From contig NZ_DASYHS010000270.1 in the NCBI RefSeq assembly GCF_035998295.1, forward strand, positions 1 to 54,915: a stretch of DNA of 54,915 bases, written 5' to 3'. Positions 42,330-51,111 of the stretch are shown here, piece by piece; position 1 is the stretch's first letter; each line of letters begins with the position of its first letter. Both the position numbers and the translations under genes were made by a program. Source of the DNA: DASYHS01 sp035998295. GTDB lineage: Bacteria > Pseudomonadota > Alphaproteobacteria > Azospirillales > Azospirillaceae. The notes under the pieces were generated by a model. The model was given only the letters and a program-made list of their open reading frames with translations, was not told the DNA's origin and searched no databases.

Positions 42330-43589
42330 TCAGGCCGGCACCCGGCCGTTGCCCGCGCCGCGCCGGTCGCCCAGCGGCAGCACGAGGACGCCCGCGACCG
42401 CCGCCAGCGCGGTCGAGGATATCCAGACCCAGGCGTAGCCGTCGGTCATCTGGAACAGTACGCCCGCCCCGTACGCGGCAGCCGCCGCGCCGACCGCGTG
42501 GCCCGCCGAGATCAGTCCCATCGCGAGGCCCATCGCCCGCGTCCCCAGATGGGTGGCGACGAGGCTCGCCGTCACCGGCACCGTGGCGTAGTCGAACAGA
42601 CCGAAGACGACGGCGAACAGGTACAGCAGCGAGACGTCCGACCCGATGTTCATCAGGAGCACGAAGCTGGCCGCCCGCAGCAGGTAGATGGCGCCCAGCA
42701 GCAGCGGCCGGTCCATGCGGTCCGCCAGCCAGCCGGCCAGGATCATGCCGCAGAGATTGACGGCCGAAAGCACGCCGAAGGCGGTCGCCCCGGTCACCGG
42801 CGCGAAACCGCAGAACGACGCGTAGGGCAGGAAATGCACCTCGATGACCCCCGCCGTCGTGAAGCCGCACAGCGTGAAGCTCCAGAACAGGGCGTGGAAG
42901 ACCGGGCTCCTCGCCAGCGCGCGGAGCTGCGTGCCGACGCCGACCGCGTCGGAAACCCTCGGCGCCGAGGCGCCGGCGGCCCTGGTCCGGCCGTTGCGCA
43001 TCGTCGCGAGGAGGAGGCCCAGGACCATGGCGGCGACGCCGACGGAAGCGAGGCTGAAGCGCCACCCCGCCGCCTGCAGGACGAGGCCGAGGAACGGGAT
43101 CACGAGGAGCTGGCCCGCCGACGCGCCCGAGGTGGCGATGCCCGTCGCGAGCCCGCGCCTGGTCCCCGCCCCCGGTGCCACGGCCGTTGCCGCCACGTGC
43201 ATCGCGACGACGCCGAAACCGATCGCGGAGACCCCGACCCAGGAGGCGGCGACCAGCAGGGGGGCGGACGACACCGAGGCCAGCAGCAGACCGGCCCCCA
43301 CGACGACGAGGCCGGCCGCCAGCAGCGTGACCGCGCCGAACCGGTCGGCCAGATGGCCCGCCGCCGGGGCCAGGAACGCCATGACGATCAGCATCGAGGC
43401 GCCGACCGCCGAGCCGAACTCGCGCGAGACCGAAAGGTCCGCCTCCCAGAACGGCATCACGAGGCCGAGCGTCGAGCGCGCCGAGAAGGACACCGCCAGG
43501 GCGAGGAAGCAGAAGAAGACGAGGACCCAGTCCGGCGTCGCCGCCTCGGCACCCACCGCCGGACCGGTACGAGTTCCGCCCACTCCCAT
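42330..43589 (-). CDS. MFS transporter
   Basis: 419 residues with 12 helices. Signature A is present after helix 2 (GHLADRFGAVTLL) and again in the second half (GWLADRMDRPLLLG). The layout is typical of OFA/monocarboxylate-like MFS proteins, but I cannot name the substrate. The ATG at 43589 has GGAGG eight bases upstream. It is divergent from an ABC exporter; a perfect 14-bp palindrome lies in the shared region. Confidence 0.82.
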   Translation of the reverse strand: MGVGGTRTGPAVGAEAATPDWVLVFFCFLALAVSFSARSTLGLVMPFWEADLSVSREFGSAVGASMLIVMAFLAPAAGHLADRFGAVTLLAAGLVVVGAGLLLASVSSAPLLVAASWVGVSAIGFGVVAMHVAATAVAPGAGTRRGLATGIATSGASAGQLLVIPFLGLVLQAAGWRFSLASVGVAAMVLGLLLATMRNGRTRAAGASAPRVSDAVGVGTQLRALARSPVFHALFWSFTLCGFTTAGVIEVHFLPYASFCGFAPVTGATAFGVLSAVNLCGMILAGWLADRMDRPLLLGAIYLLRAASFVLLMNIGSDVSLLYLFAVVFGLFDYATVPVTASLVATHLGTRAMGLAMGLISAGHAVGAAAAAYGAGVLFQMTDGYAWVWISSTALAAVAGVLVLPLGDRRGAGNGRVPA

Positions 43590-43696
43590 GACCCCTGCCT
43601 CCGCTTTTCGTCCCAGTACGACGGACGACTTTCCGGCCACAGGCGCAACGGGTGCAAATCAGTTTTTCTGCGCACTCGCGTTAGCTGGACTGATGC

Positions 43697-43710
43697 CAGA
43701 ATGCATTCTG
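43697..43710. promoter_or_regulatory. Perfect 14-bp palindrome in a divergent promoter
   Basis: CAGAATGCATTCTG is fully symmetric. It lies 108 bp upstream of the MFS start and 100 bp upstream of the ABC ATPase start, in the less GC-rich part of the gap, so it may be an operator serving both. Confidence 0.4.
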
Positions 43711-43809
43711 TAACAAAATTGCGCCAAACCGGAAAACCCGATCCCAGGGATGGCGGGCATGCGGCCGGCCCCCCTGGCGGCGCGGCGCGGGAGCGCTCAT
43801 ATTCGCGCC

Positions 43810-44586
43810 ATGACCAGCAAAGAGCCTTCGGATACGGGTCCGGCGATCGAAGTCGCGGACCTGACCAAGACCTTCGGCCCGACGGTCGCGGTCGACCACC
43901 TCTCCTTCCAGGTCCGCGGCGGCGCCATCTGCGGCCTGCTCGGCGGGAACGGCGCCGGCAAGACGACCACGATCTCCATGCTGCTCGGACTGCTGCTGCC
44001 GTCCTCGGGTTCCGTGCGCGTGCTCGGCCAGGACATGCTGCGCCACCGCCACCGCGTGCTGCCGCACATGAACTTCTCCTCGCCCTATGTCGATCTCCCG
44101 CACCGGCTGACGGTCCGCGAGAACCTGGCGGTCTACGCCCGGCTCTACGGGCTGCGCCAGGTCGGGGCGCGCATCGCCGAACTCGCCCATGCCCTGGACG
44201 TCGAGCGGCTGCTGGACCGGGAGACGGGCAAGCTCTCGGCCGGGCAGAAGACGCGGGTGGCGCTCGCCAAGGCGCTGCTCAACGCGCCGAAGGTGCTGCT
44301 GCTCGACGAGCCGACAGCCAGCCTCGACCCCGACACGGCCGACTGGATCCGGACGTATCTCGAGGATTACCGCCGGGAGACCGGCGCCACGATCCTGCTG
44401 GCCAGCCACAACATGCTCGAGGTCGAGCGGCTGTGCTCGGACGTGCTGATGATGCGGACGGGCCGGATCGTCGACCGCGGCACGCCGGAGGAACTGCTCT
44501 CGCGCTACGGCCGGGAGAGCCTGGAGGAGGTGTTCCTCGACATCGCGCGCGAGCGCCGCAAGGGAGTGGCCGATGCAGCGGAGTGA
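43810..44586 (+). CDS. ABC exporter ATP-binding protein
   Basis: 258 residues. Walker A is GGNGAGKT (45-52), the signature is LSAGQKTR and Walker B is VLLLDEPTASLD, with a switch His in ASHNML. It is of the DrrA/NodI class that pairs with ABC-2 permeases. The last 14 bases overlap the permease start. The ATG at 43810 begins the conserved domain; an in-frame start at 43750 is less likely. The substrate is unknown; drug, lipid or polysaccharide export are all possible. Confidence 0.88.
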   Translation: MTSKEPSDTGPAIEVADLTKTFGPTVAVDHLSFQVRGGAICGLLGGNGAGKTTTISMLLGLLLPSSGSVRVLGQDMLRHRHRVLPHMNFSSPYVDLPHRLTVRENLAVYARLYGLRQVGARIAELAHALDVERLLDRETGKLSAGQKTRVALAKALLNAPKVLLLDEPTASLDPDTADWIRTYLEDYRRETGATILLASHNMLEVERLCSDVLMMRTGRIVDRGTPEELLSRYGRESLEEVFLDIARERRKGVADAAE

Positions 44587-45415
44587 GCTTGCCGCCCATG
44601 CCGGCCGGGCGGTGCGGACCGGGTTCTCGCCGGGGCGCATCGGCGCGATGGTGCTGCGCTACTGGTACCTGCTGCGCGGCTCCTGGCCGCGCCTGCTCGA
44701 ACTCGCCTACTGGCCGACGATGCAGATGGTCCTGTGGGGCTTCATCAGCCAGTTCCTGGCCGGAAACAGCGACTGGGTCGCCCAGGGTGCCGGCGTGCTG
44801 ATCGCGGCGGTGCTGCTTTGGGACGTGCTGTTCCGCGGCCAGCTCGGCGTCTCGATCTGCTTCCTGGAGGAGATGTGGTCGCGCAATCTCGGCCACCTGT
44901 TCGTGAGCCCGCTCAAGCCGTCGGAATGGGTGGTCTCGCTGATGACGATGAGCCTGATCCGGACCGTGATCGGCATCCTGCCGGCGGCCCTGCTGGCGGT
45001 GCCGGTGTTCGGCTTCTCGGTGTTCGGGCTCGGCCCGATGCTGGCGCTGTTCTTCGCCAACCTGATCGTGATGGGCTGGTGGCTCGGGCTGCTGGTCGTG
45101 GCGCTGATCCTGCGCCACGGCCTGGGGGCGGAGAGCCTGGCCTGGGTCGCGGTGTTCCTGCTCGCCCCGATCAGCGCGATCTACTACCCGGTCGAGGTCC
45201 TGCCGGACTGGCTGCAATGGGTCGCCTGGTTCCTGCCTTCGGCCCATGTCTTCGAGGGCATGCGCGCGGTGATGTTCGGCAACGCGATCCTGTGGGACCG
45301 GCTGGCCTGGGCGGTCGGGCTGAACGCCGTCTACATGGCCGCCTCGGTCGCGGTCTTCATGCATTTCTTCGACGTCGCGCGCCGGCGGGGCGCGCTGCTC
45401 CAGACCGGCGAGTGA
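44573..45415 (+). CDS. ABC-2 type permease
   Basis: 280 residues with six helices and the ABC-2 tail stretches ISAIYYPVEVLPDWLQWVAW and LPSAHVFEGMRAVMFG, as in NodJ/DrrB-like permeases. It overlaps the ATPase gene by 14 bp, so the two form one exporter. Its stop lies three bases from the stop of the convergent TfoX-C gene. Confidence 0.87.
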   Translation: MQRSELAAHAGRAVRTGFSPGRIGAMVLRYWYLLRGSWPRLLELAYWPTMQMVLWGFISQFLAGNSDWVAQGAGVLIAAVLLWDVLFRGQLGVSICFLEEMWSRNLGHLFVSPLKPSEWVVSLMTMSLIRTVIGILPAALLAVPVFGFSVFGLGPMLALFFANLIVMGWWLGLLVVALILRHGLGAESLAWVAVFLLAPISAIYYPVEVLPDWLQWVAWFLPSAHVFEGMRAVMFGNAILWDRLAWAVGLNAVYMAASVAVFMHFFDVARRRGALLQTGE

Positions 45416-45418
45416 CGC

Positions 45419-45685
45419 CTACGAGGGCTCTGCCGCCTCGCGCTCGAGCCGCGCCCTGGTCGCGGCGTCGAGCGCGGTCCAGGCGACGCCCTCAAGCGCG
45501 CCGTGCAGCGCCCACAGCGCGTTGAGGCTGGTCTCGCGGGGAAAGGCGTGGCGCAGCCGCGCATAGGCCGCCACGGCGCCGAGCGCGCGCAAATCGGCCT
45601 CGCAGGAGACGCCCACCTCGGCGAGGCGGCGCGCGGTCGCGGGTCCGAGATTGGGTAGCAGGTGCAGGGGCCGGCCGGTTGACAT
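45419..45685 (-). CDS. TfoX C-terminal domain protein
   Basis: 88 residues that match the C-terminal domain of TfoX/Sxy: LLPNLGPATARRLAEVGVSC, DLRALGAVAAYARLRHAFP and LNALWALHGALEG. There is no N-terminal TfoX domain, so this is the stand-alone form found in many alphaproteobacteria. It resembles a helix-hairpin-helix DNA-binding fold. Its role here is unknown; nothing else linked to competence is nearby. Confidence 0.82.
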   Translation of the reverse strand: MSTGRPLHLLPNLGPATARRLAEVGVSCEADLRALGAVAAYARLRHAFPRETSLNALWALHGALEGVAWTALDAATRARLEREAAEPS

Positions 45686-45751
45686 GGCGCCAATCCTAAT
45701 GCATGGCACTTGGCGGGGCCATCATGCGCATCCCGACGGAGGTTCGACCCC

Positions 45752-46525
45752 TTGATCCTGGAACTCGCACATACCGAGACCGGCGCCGGTGCGCCCCTGG
45801 TCGTGCTGCACGGGCTGTTCGGCTCGGCCCGGAACTGGGCGATGATCGCCCGCAGCCTGGGCGACGCGCACCGCGTGCTGGCGCTCGACCTCAGGAACCA
45901 CGGCAACTCGCCCTGGTCCGAGCGCATGGACTACCCGGCCATGGCCGGAGACGTCGCCGGCTTCATCGAGCGCCACGGGATCGGCCCCTGCCCCGTCCTC
46001 GGGCACAGCATGGGCGGCAAGGTGGCGATGTGGCTGGCGCTGCAGCGCCCCGACCTGGTCTCGGCCGTGATCCCGGCCGACGTCGCGCCGGTGCCCTACG
46101 ACAGCACGCTGCTGGCCTATGTGCATGCGATGCGGGCGGTCGAGCTCGACCGCTACCGGCGCCGCGCCGAAGTGGAGGCGGCGCTGGCCGGCACGATCCC
46201 GGAGGCGGGCATACGCTCCTTCCTGATGCAGAACCTCGTCGCGGAAGGCGGCGAGCTGCGCTGGCGCATCAATCTCGAGGCGATCGAGCGGAGCTTCGAC
46301 CTGATCACCGGCTTTCCCGAGACCGACCTCGACTACGGCGGGCCGGCGCTGTTCCTGGACGGCGACCGGTCCGCCTATATCCGCCCCGAGCACGAGCCCG
46401 CGATCCGGCGCCTGTTCCCGCGCGCACGGATCGAGACGATCCGGGATGCCGGCCACTGGCTGCATGCCGAGCAGCCGGAACAGGTGCTGCGGGCGCTCAC
46501 GCGTTTCCTAGGCGAGATCGCCTGA
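45752..46525 (+). CDS. Alpha/beta hydrolase (YbfF-like esterase)
   Basis: 257 residues. The oxyanion stretch VVLHGLFGSARNW, the nucleophile elbow GHSMGGK (Ser86) and the catalytic His in AGHWLHAEQPE (about His235) are present. The DLRNHGNSPW stretch is typical of YbfF-type acyl-CoA or ester hydrolases. The best start is a TTG at 45752, with GGAGG nine bases upstream; no ATG lies near the conserved N-terminus. Its stop is one base from the convergent rpiR-type gene. Confidence 0.85.
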   Translation: MILELAHTETGAGAPLVVLHGLFGSARNWAMIARSLGDAHRVLALDLRNHGNSPWSERMDYPAMAGDVAGFIERHGIGPCPVLGHSMGGKVAMWLALQRPDLVSAVIPADVAPVPYDSTLLAYVHAMRAVELDRYRRRAEVEAALAGTIPEAGIRSFLMQNLVAEGGELRWRINLEAIERSFDLITGFPETDLDYGGPALFLDGDRSAYIRPEHEPAIRRLFPRARIETIRDAGHWLHAEQPEQVLRALTRFLGEIA

Positions 46526-46526
46526 G

Positions 46527-47402
46527 CTATTCCGGTTCGGGCAGCGAGCCGCCCCAGCCGGAGCGCAGCTCCTCCAGTTCGCGCAGCCGCTCGGCGGAGC
46601 GGGGACCGAGGCGGTCGGAGACGGCGGCGATCAGCGCCTCGGCGACGACCAGCAGCCCCGCCAGCGAATCCCAGCCGTGGCGCGTCGCGGTATGGGACAG
46701 GACCACGTGTTCGGCCACCGCGGCGATCGGGGAGTTCCATTCGTCCGTGAACAGCACGACCCGCGCGCCGCGCGCGACCGCCCGCTCGGCGAAGCTGCGC
46801 ACGTCGGGCTGGTAGCGGCGGACGTCGAACACGAGCACGGCGTCGCGGCGGCCGACCGACAGCAGCATGTCCGGCCAGGTCGCGCCGTGGCCGGAGACCT
46901 CGTGCACGCCGGCACGCACGGCGCGCAGATGCGCGGCCATGTAGCCGGCGAGATGGCCGGTGAAGCGGCCGCCCAGGAAATGGACGCGGTGCCGCTCGTC
47001 GCACAGCAGGCCGACGATGCGGTCGAACGCCGCGCTCGGCAGGTGCTCGACCGTGCCGCGGAGGTTGTCGACGACGCGCTCGGCGAACAGGGGGAGGAAA
47101 TCGCGTGCCTCCCCCTCGCGCGGATGGCTCTCGCGCAGCCGGCCGAGCGGGGATTCGAGCCGGGCGGCGAGTTCCTCGCGCAGGCCCTCCTGGAACTCCG
47201 GATACCCGGAGAAACCGAGCTTGCCGAGCAGGCGCAGGATCGAGGGGGCGCTGACGCCCGCCCGGCGCGCGAACTGCGTCACGCTTTCCAGCCCCGCCAT
47301 CGGGTAATGGCCGAGCAACGTCGCCGCGGCGCGGCGCTCGGTCGGCGTCAGCCGGTCGAGGCTCGCCCGAAGGCGTTCGGCGATCGATGCCTCGCGGGCC
47401 AT
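46527..47402 (-). CDS. RpiR/MurR-family transcriptional regulator
   Basis: 291 residues: an N-terminal RpiR helix-turn-helix (SVTQFARRAGVSAPSILRLL) at 38-60 and a C-terminal SIS domain (HRVHFLGGRFTGHLAGYMA, AVLVFDVRRYQPDVRSFAER) that should bind a phosphosugar. No sugar-catabolic gene is next to it, so its target is probably elsewhere or is itself. It lies 40 bp after the start region of the MHYT kinase's 3' end. Confidence 0.87.
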   Translation of the reverse strand: MAREASIAERLRASLDRLTPTERRAAATLLGHYPMAGLESVTQFARRAGVSAPSILRLLGKLGFSGYPEFQEGLREELAARLESPLGRLRESHPREGEARDFLPLFAERVVDNLRGTVEHLPSAAFDRIVGLLCDERHRVHFLGGRFTGHLAGYMAAHLRAVRAGVHEVSGHGATWPDMLLSVGRRDAVLVFDVRRYQPDVRSFAERAVARGARVVLFTDEWNSPIAAVAEHVVLSHTATRHGWDSLAGLLVVAEALIAAVSDRLGPRSAERLRELEELRSGWGGSLPEPE

Positions 47403-47442
47403 TGTCCCCTCCTGGAACGGTCTCCCCGCGCCTTCGGCGCGG

Positions 47443-49629
47443 TCACTGCGCCGCGACGACGCTGTCGGCGGCGGACGGGCACGGGCCGAAGCGGCCGGCG
47501 TCGATCGTCACGCGGACCCGGGTTCCCGCCCCCTCCACCCGCTCCGGCTCGCCGCCGAGCTGGCGTGCCAGCGACCGGATGAGCTGGTGGCCCAGGCTCC
47601 TGCGGCCGGGCCCGGCGGGAGCGGCCGCGGGGGTGTCGCCCACGCCGTCGTCCGCCACCTCGAACACGACCTTGGGCCCGGCCCGGCGCAACGCGACCAC
47701 GACCCGCCCCGGCCGCCCGTCCGGGAAGGCGTGCTTGAGCGCGTTGGTGACCAGCTCGTTCGCGAGCAGCCCCAGCGGCAGCGCCGTGTCGAGATCACAC
47801 TCGATGGGTTCGACCTCGAGCCGGACCTCGACGTCGCCCGTGCCGTGGTGGATTTCGGCCAGCGTGCGGGCGAGGTCGCCGAGATAGCCGGGCAGGTCCA
47901 CCCGGCCGAACTCGCCGGACCGGTAGAGCTGCTCGTGCAGCTGGGCCAGCGTCGAGATGCGCTGCGCCAGCGCCTGCATCCGCCCGGCCCCCTCGTCGTC
48001 GAGGCGGTTCGATTCCAGGCGGATCAGCGACAGGACGACCTGGAGGTTGTTGCGCACGCGGTGATGGACCTCGCCCAGGAGTATCTCCTTCTCGGCGAGC
48101 GAGCGGCGCAGCAGCATCTCCGCGTGCTTGCGCTCGGTCACGTCCATCAGCATGCCGAGGAAGCGCAGCGCGCGCGCGTGCGCGCCCGGCCCGTCGAACA
48201 GCGTGCGCCCGCGCGCCGCGAGCCATCGGGTCTCCCCGTCCGCCAGCAGGAGACGGTACTCGACGTCGAACTCCGCCCGGGTCGCCGGGTCGAGTGCCGC
48301 CGCGATGGCGGCCTGCACCGATGGGCCGTCCTCGGGGTGGAGGCGCCGGTCGAGCAGGGGCCCCGGCGGCTGCGCGGCCGCATCGACGTCCAGGAGCGCC
48401 AGGGCGCGCGGCGAGGCGGAGAAGCGGCCGGTCTCCAGGTCCCAGTCCCAGGACCCGAGCCTCGCGGCCTCGGTCGCGAGCGTCAGCCTCTCCTCGCCGA
48501 GGCGCCGGGCGTCCTCGGCCGCGCGCAGCTCGGTAACGTCGAACAGCACCCCGTCCCAGACGATGGAGCCGTCGGCGTCGCGGTGCGGGTAGGCGGCGCT
48601 GCGCACCCAGCGGGCCGAGCCGTCCCGGCCGCGCACCCGCCCTTCGATGTTGTAGGGGCGCATGTCGGCGGCGGACCGCCGGACCGCCTCGGCCCAGCGC
48701 TCCCTGTCCTCGGCCAGGATGGCGCCGCGGGCGACGTCGTCGATGCCGACGGGGGTGGACGCGCCGTCGAAGGCATCGCCTACCAGGGACCTCAGCCCTT
48801 CGCTGACATAGGGATAGCTGATGCGGCCGTCGGGATGGAGCACCCGGCGGTAGATGACGCCGGCGAAGTTGGCGGCGATGTCGGCGAGGCGCCGCTCGGC
48901 CCGCCTTTCGACGCGCCGCTGGTCGAGCTGGGCGGCGACGAGGGCCAGCAGCAGCATCGGCAGGGTGATCGCGAGGACGGCGATGGAGACCATGGCGGGC
49001 GGCAGCCCGTGCCGGTGCGGCGCCGGGACGGGTGCGGGCGCGGCGGCGAACTCGGCGGCGGCCATCGCGGTGTAGTGCATGCCGCTGATCGCGATGCCGA
49101 GCGCCAGCGAGGCCAGGATGGTCTGGCGCAGCGTCCGCTGCCGCCCGGCGATGATCAGCGCCGCCGACGCGGCGCCGATCGCGATCGCGATCGACAGGGC
49201 GACGAGGCCGCGGTCGTAGCGGATGTCGGCCGCCATCTCCATCGCCGCCATGCCGAGATAGTGCATCGCCGCGATGCCGGCCCCGAGCAGGAGCCCGCCG
49301 CCGGCCAGGGCGGCCCGGCCGCGCCCCGGACGCATCGCCACGGCCAGGCCGACGCCGGTGAGCAGGATCGGCGTCGCGAGCGAGACGAGGGTGAGGTCGA
49401 GGCGGAAATGGACCGGCATCGGCATCCGGAACGCCAGCATGCCGACGAAATGCATGGACCAGATCCCGCCGCCGCCCGCGAACCCGGCCGCCGCCAGCCA
49501 GACGCGCCGGGACCAGCCCCGCGCGGCGCCGACCCGGCCGGCAAGGTCGAGAGCCGCGTAGGAGGCGACCACCGCCACCATTATCGACAGGGTCACCAGC
49601 GTCGGGTCGTAGGAACCGGTCAGGGTCAT
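47443..49629 (-). CDS. MHYT-PAS sensor histidine kinase (HisKA_2/HWE class)
   Basis: 728 residues. Seven helices carry three MHYT-type motifs (WSMHFVGM, AAMHYLGM, SGMHYTAM), thought to bind a metal and sense oxygen, CO or NO. Two PAS domains follow (VIYRRVLHPDGRISYPYV near 275; LGSWDWDLETGRFSASP near 400), then HisKA_2 with LLGEVHHRVRNNLQVV and an ATPase domain (ANELVTNALKHAFPDG). This class often feeds the general stress PhyR/EcfG pathway. No response regulator is adjacent. The ATG at 49629 precedes the first helix. Confidence 0.9.
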   Translation of the reverse strand: MTLTGSYDPTLVTLSIMVAVVASYAALDLAGRVGAARGWSRRVWLAAAGFAGGGGIWSMHFVGMLAFRMPMPVHFRLDLTLVSLATPILLTGVGLAVAMRPGRGRAALAGGGLLLGAGIAAMHYLGMAAMEMAADIRYDRGLVALSIAIAIGAASAALIIAGRQRTLRQTILASLALGIAISGMHYTAMAAAEFAAAPAPVPAPHRHGLPPAMVSIAVLAITLPMLLLALVAAQLDQRRVERRAERRLADIAANFAGVIYRRVLHPDGRISYPYVSEGLRSLVGDAFDGASTPVGIDDVARGAILAEDRERWAEAVRRSAADMRPYNIEGRVRGRDGSARWVRSAAYPHRDADGSIVWDGVLFDVTELRAAEDARRLGEERLTLATEAARLGSWDWDLETGRFSASPRALALLDVDAAAQPPGPLLDRRLHPEDGPSVQAAIAAALDPATRAEFDVEYRLLLADGETRWLAARGRTLFDGPGAHARALRFLGMLMDVTERKHAEMLLRRSLAEKEILLGEVHHRVRNNLQVVLSLIRLESNRLDDEGAGRMQALAQRISTLAQLHEQLYRSGEFGRVDLPGYLGDLARTLAEIHHGTGDVEVRLEVEPIECDLDTALPLGLLANELVTNALKHAFPDGRPGRVVVALRRAGPKVVFEVADDGVGDTPAAAPAGPGRRSLGHQLIRSLARQLGGEPERVEGAGTRVRVTIDAGRFGPCPSAADSVVAAQ

Positions 49630-49951
49630 CGGGTCTCTGGTCGGCGCAGCCGTCCGGCCATGCTGGCCGGCTGGCATTTAAGCCCCGCAATATCGGGAGG
49701 ACAAGCTTCCCCTGCGAGCACCGCCGCATGGGCGCCCACAAAATATCACGTCCCGGGACCGTTCGGCGGAATGCCGTCCGTTGCGCGCCCGACGTGATCC
49801 GGCGGCGGCCAGGCCGCGTATGCAACGGACAGGTTCGAAGCGACATCCGGAGCTTTCCCATGCGATGCGCCCCCATGCGACATGTCGCAGGCGCCGCCCT
49901 CGCCGTGCTCGCGGCCGCGCCGGGCGGCGACCACGTCCCGGGAGGAACGCC
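49630..49951. other. 322-bp intergenic region between the MHYT kinase and SDR genes
   Basis: It contains the TGATCC-N18-TA promoter (49795-49820) reading toward the SDR gene and a short leader open frame (49860-49955). The kinase-proximal part, 49630-49790, shows no clear repeat or gene and should hold the kinase promoter. Confidence 0.5.
49795..49820 (+). promoter_or_regulatory. Predicted group IV sigma-E (RpoE/ChrR) promoter
   Basis: TGATCC at 49795-49800 is followed after exactly 18 bases by TA at 49819-49820. This equals the TGATCC-N18-TA consensus I recall for the Rhodobacter singlet-oxygen sigma factor. It drives an SDR/NTF2-like pair of the type that belongs to that regulon, which raises the chance that it is real. 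RpoE and ChrR themselves are not in the window. Confidence 0.6.
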
Positions 49952-49955
49952 ATGA
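49860..49955 (+). CDS. Possible leader peptide overlapping the SDR start
   Basis: A 31-residue open frame starts at an ATG with GGAG eight bases upstream and ends with a TGA that overlaps the SDR ATG (ATGA). The product, starting MRCAPMRHVAGAALAVLAAA, looks like a bare signal peptide with no mature part. It would lie in the mRNA made from the predicted sigma-E promoter and could couple translation to the SDR gene. It may also be chance or the remnant of a lost gene. Confidence 0.3.
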   Translation: MRCAPMRHVAGAALAVLAAAPGGDHVPGGTP

Positions 49956-50695
49956 GCCCCGTCGCCTGGGTCACCGGGGCCGGAAGCGGCATCGGCGCCG
50001 CCGTGGCCCGGCGGCTGGCCGCGCAAGGCTGGCGGGTCGCGATCTCCGCCCGCACCGCGAGCGACCTGGACCTGCTCGCGACCGGCGACGAGTACCTCGT
50101 GCCCGTCCCTCTCGACGTGACCGACGCCGCCGCCGTCCACGACGCGGCCGGGCGGATCGAAGCCACCCTGGGCGCGCTGGACTTGGCGGTCTTCAACGCC
50201 GGCACCCACCAGCCGATGGGAGCGGCCGACTTCTCGGCGGACACGGCGCGCCGGCTGATGGAGGTCAACTTCATGGGCGTCGTCCATGGGCTGGAGGCCG
50301 TGCTGCCGCGCCTGCGCGCGCGCCGGCGCGGCACGGTGGCGGTCGTCGCCTCGGTCGCGGGCTATCGCGGCCTGCCGAGTGCCGCCGCCTACGCCCCGAC
50401 CAAGGCGGCGCTGATCAGCCTGTGCGAGAGCCTGGAGCCGGAGCTGCGCCGCGAGGGCGTGGCGCTGAAGCTCGTCAATCCCGGCTTCGTGCGCACGCCG
50501 CTGACCGACCGGAACGACTTCCCGATGCCGTTCCTGATCCCGGCGGACGAGGCGGCGCGGCGCGTCGTCGACGGGCTGCGCCGGCCGGGCTTCGAGATCG
50601 CCTTCCCGCGCCGCTTCGCCTATCTGCTGAAGCTCGGCCGGCTGCTGCCGAACGCCGTTTACCTGAACCTTGCCGGGAGGTTGGCGAAGCGATGA
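49952..50695 (+). CDS. Short-chain dehydrogenase/reductase
   Basis: 247 residues with TGAGSGIG at 8-15, NAG at 82-84 and the catalytic Ser134, Tyr147 and Lys151 (AYAPTKAAL), so it is a classical, active-looking SDR. The C-terminus is rich in Leu and Arg and may touch membranes. The ATG at 49952 has GGGAGGAA upstream. It overlaps the NTF2-like gene (ATGA). By synteny with Rhodobacter genes RSP1087-1091 it belongs to a membrane-lipid stress cluster; its substrate is unknown. Confidence 0.87.
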   Translation: MSPVAWVTGAGSGIGAAVARRLAAQGWRVAISARTASDLDLLATGDEYLVPVPLDVTDAAAVHDAAGRIEATLGALDLAVFNAGTHQPMGAADFSADTARRLMEVNFMGVVHGLEAVLPRLRARRRGTVAVVASVAGYRGLPSAAAYAPTKAALISLCESLEPELRREGVALKLVNPGFVRTPLTDRNDFPMPFLIPADEAARRVVDGLRRPGFEIAFPRRFAYLLKLGRLLPNAVYLNLAGRLAKR

Positions 50696-51111
50696 GCCTC
50701 GATGCCTATCTGCGCTTCTACGAGGAGCTGTCGCCCGAAACCCTGGACCGCCTGGACGAGGTGGCGGCCGAGACGGTGCGCTTCGTCGATCCGTTCAACG
50801 ACGTCCGCGGCCGGGCGGCCCTGCGGCGCGTGCTGGAGCACATGCTGGCGACGCTGGAGGAGCCGCGGTTCCGGATCACCCACCGGGCCCGCGACGGCGA
50901 CGTCGCGTTCGTACGCTGGCGGTTCACCTCGCGCCTGCGCGGCCGGGCCTGGGAGGTCGAAGGCGTGAGCGAACTGCGCCTCGATGCCGGCGGCCTGGTC
51001 GTCGAGCATGTCGACCACTGGGACGCCTCGACCCAGTTCTACGCCCGCCTGCCGGTGGTCGGCCCGCTGATCCGCCTCATCCGCCGGCGGCTGTCGGCGG
51101 GTCCTTCCTGA
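50692..51111 (+). CDS. NTF2-like (SnoaL-type) protein
   Basis: 139 residues with the cone-shaped NTF2 pattern: LDEVAAETVRFVDPFNDVRG, LEHMLATLEEPRFRITHRAR, DVAFVRWRFTSRLRG and VVEHVDHWDASTQFYARLP. Such small proteins bind or isomerise hydrophobic ligands. The ATG overlaps the SDR stop, so the two are translated together. The last 35 bases overlap the 3' end of the convergent DUF3833 gene. Confidence 0.83.
   Translation: MSLDAYLRFYEELSPETLDRLDEVAAETVRFVDPFNDVRGRAALRRVLEHMLATLEEPRFRITHRARDGDVAFVRWRFTSRLRGRAWEVEGVSELRLDAGGLVVEHVDHWDASTQFYARLPVVGPLIRLIRRRLSAGPS

Noticed and set aside
45736..45760. GGTTCGACCCC resembling a tRNA T-loop
   Set aside because: The flanking bases do not form a T stem and no other tRNA arms are found; it is the leader of the hydrolase gene.
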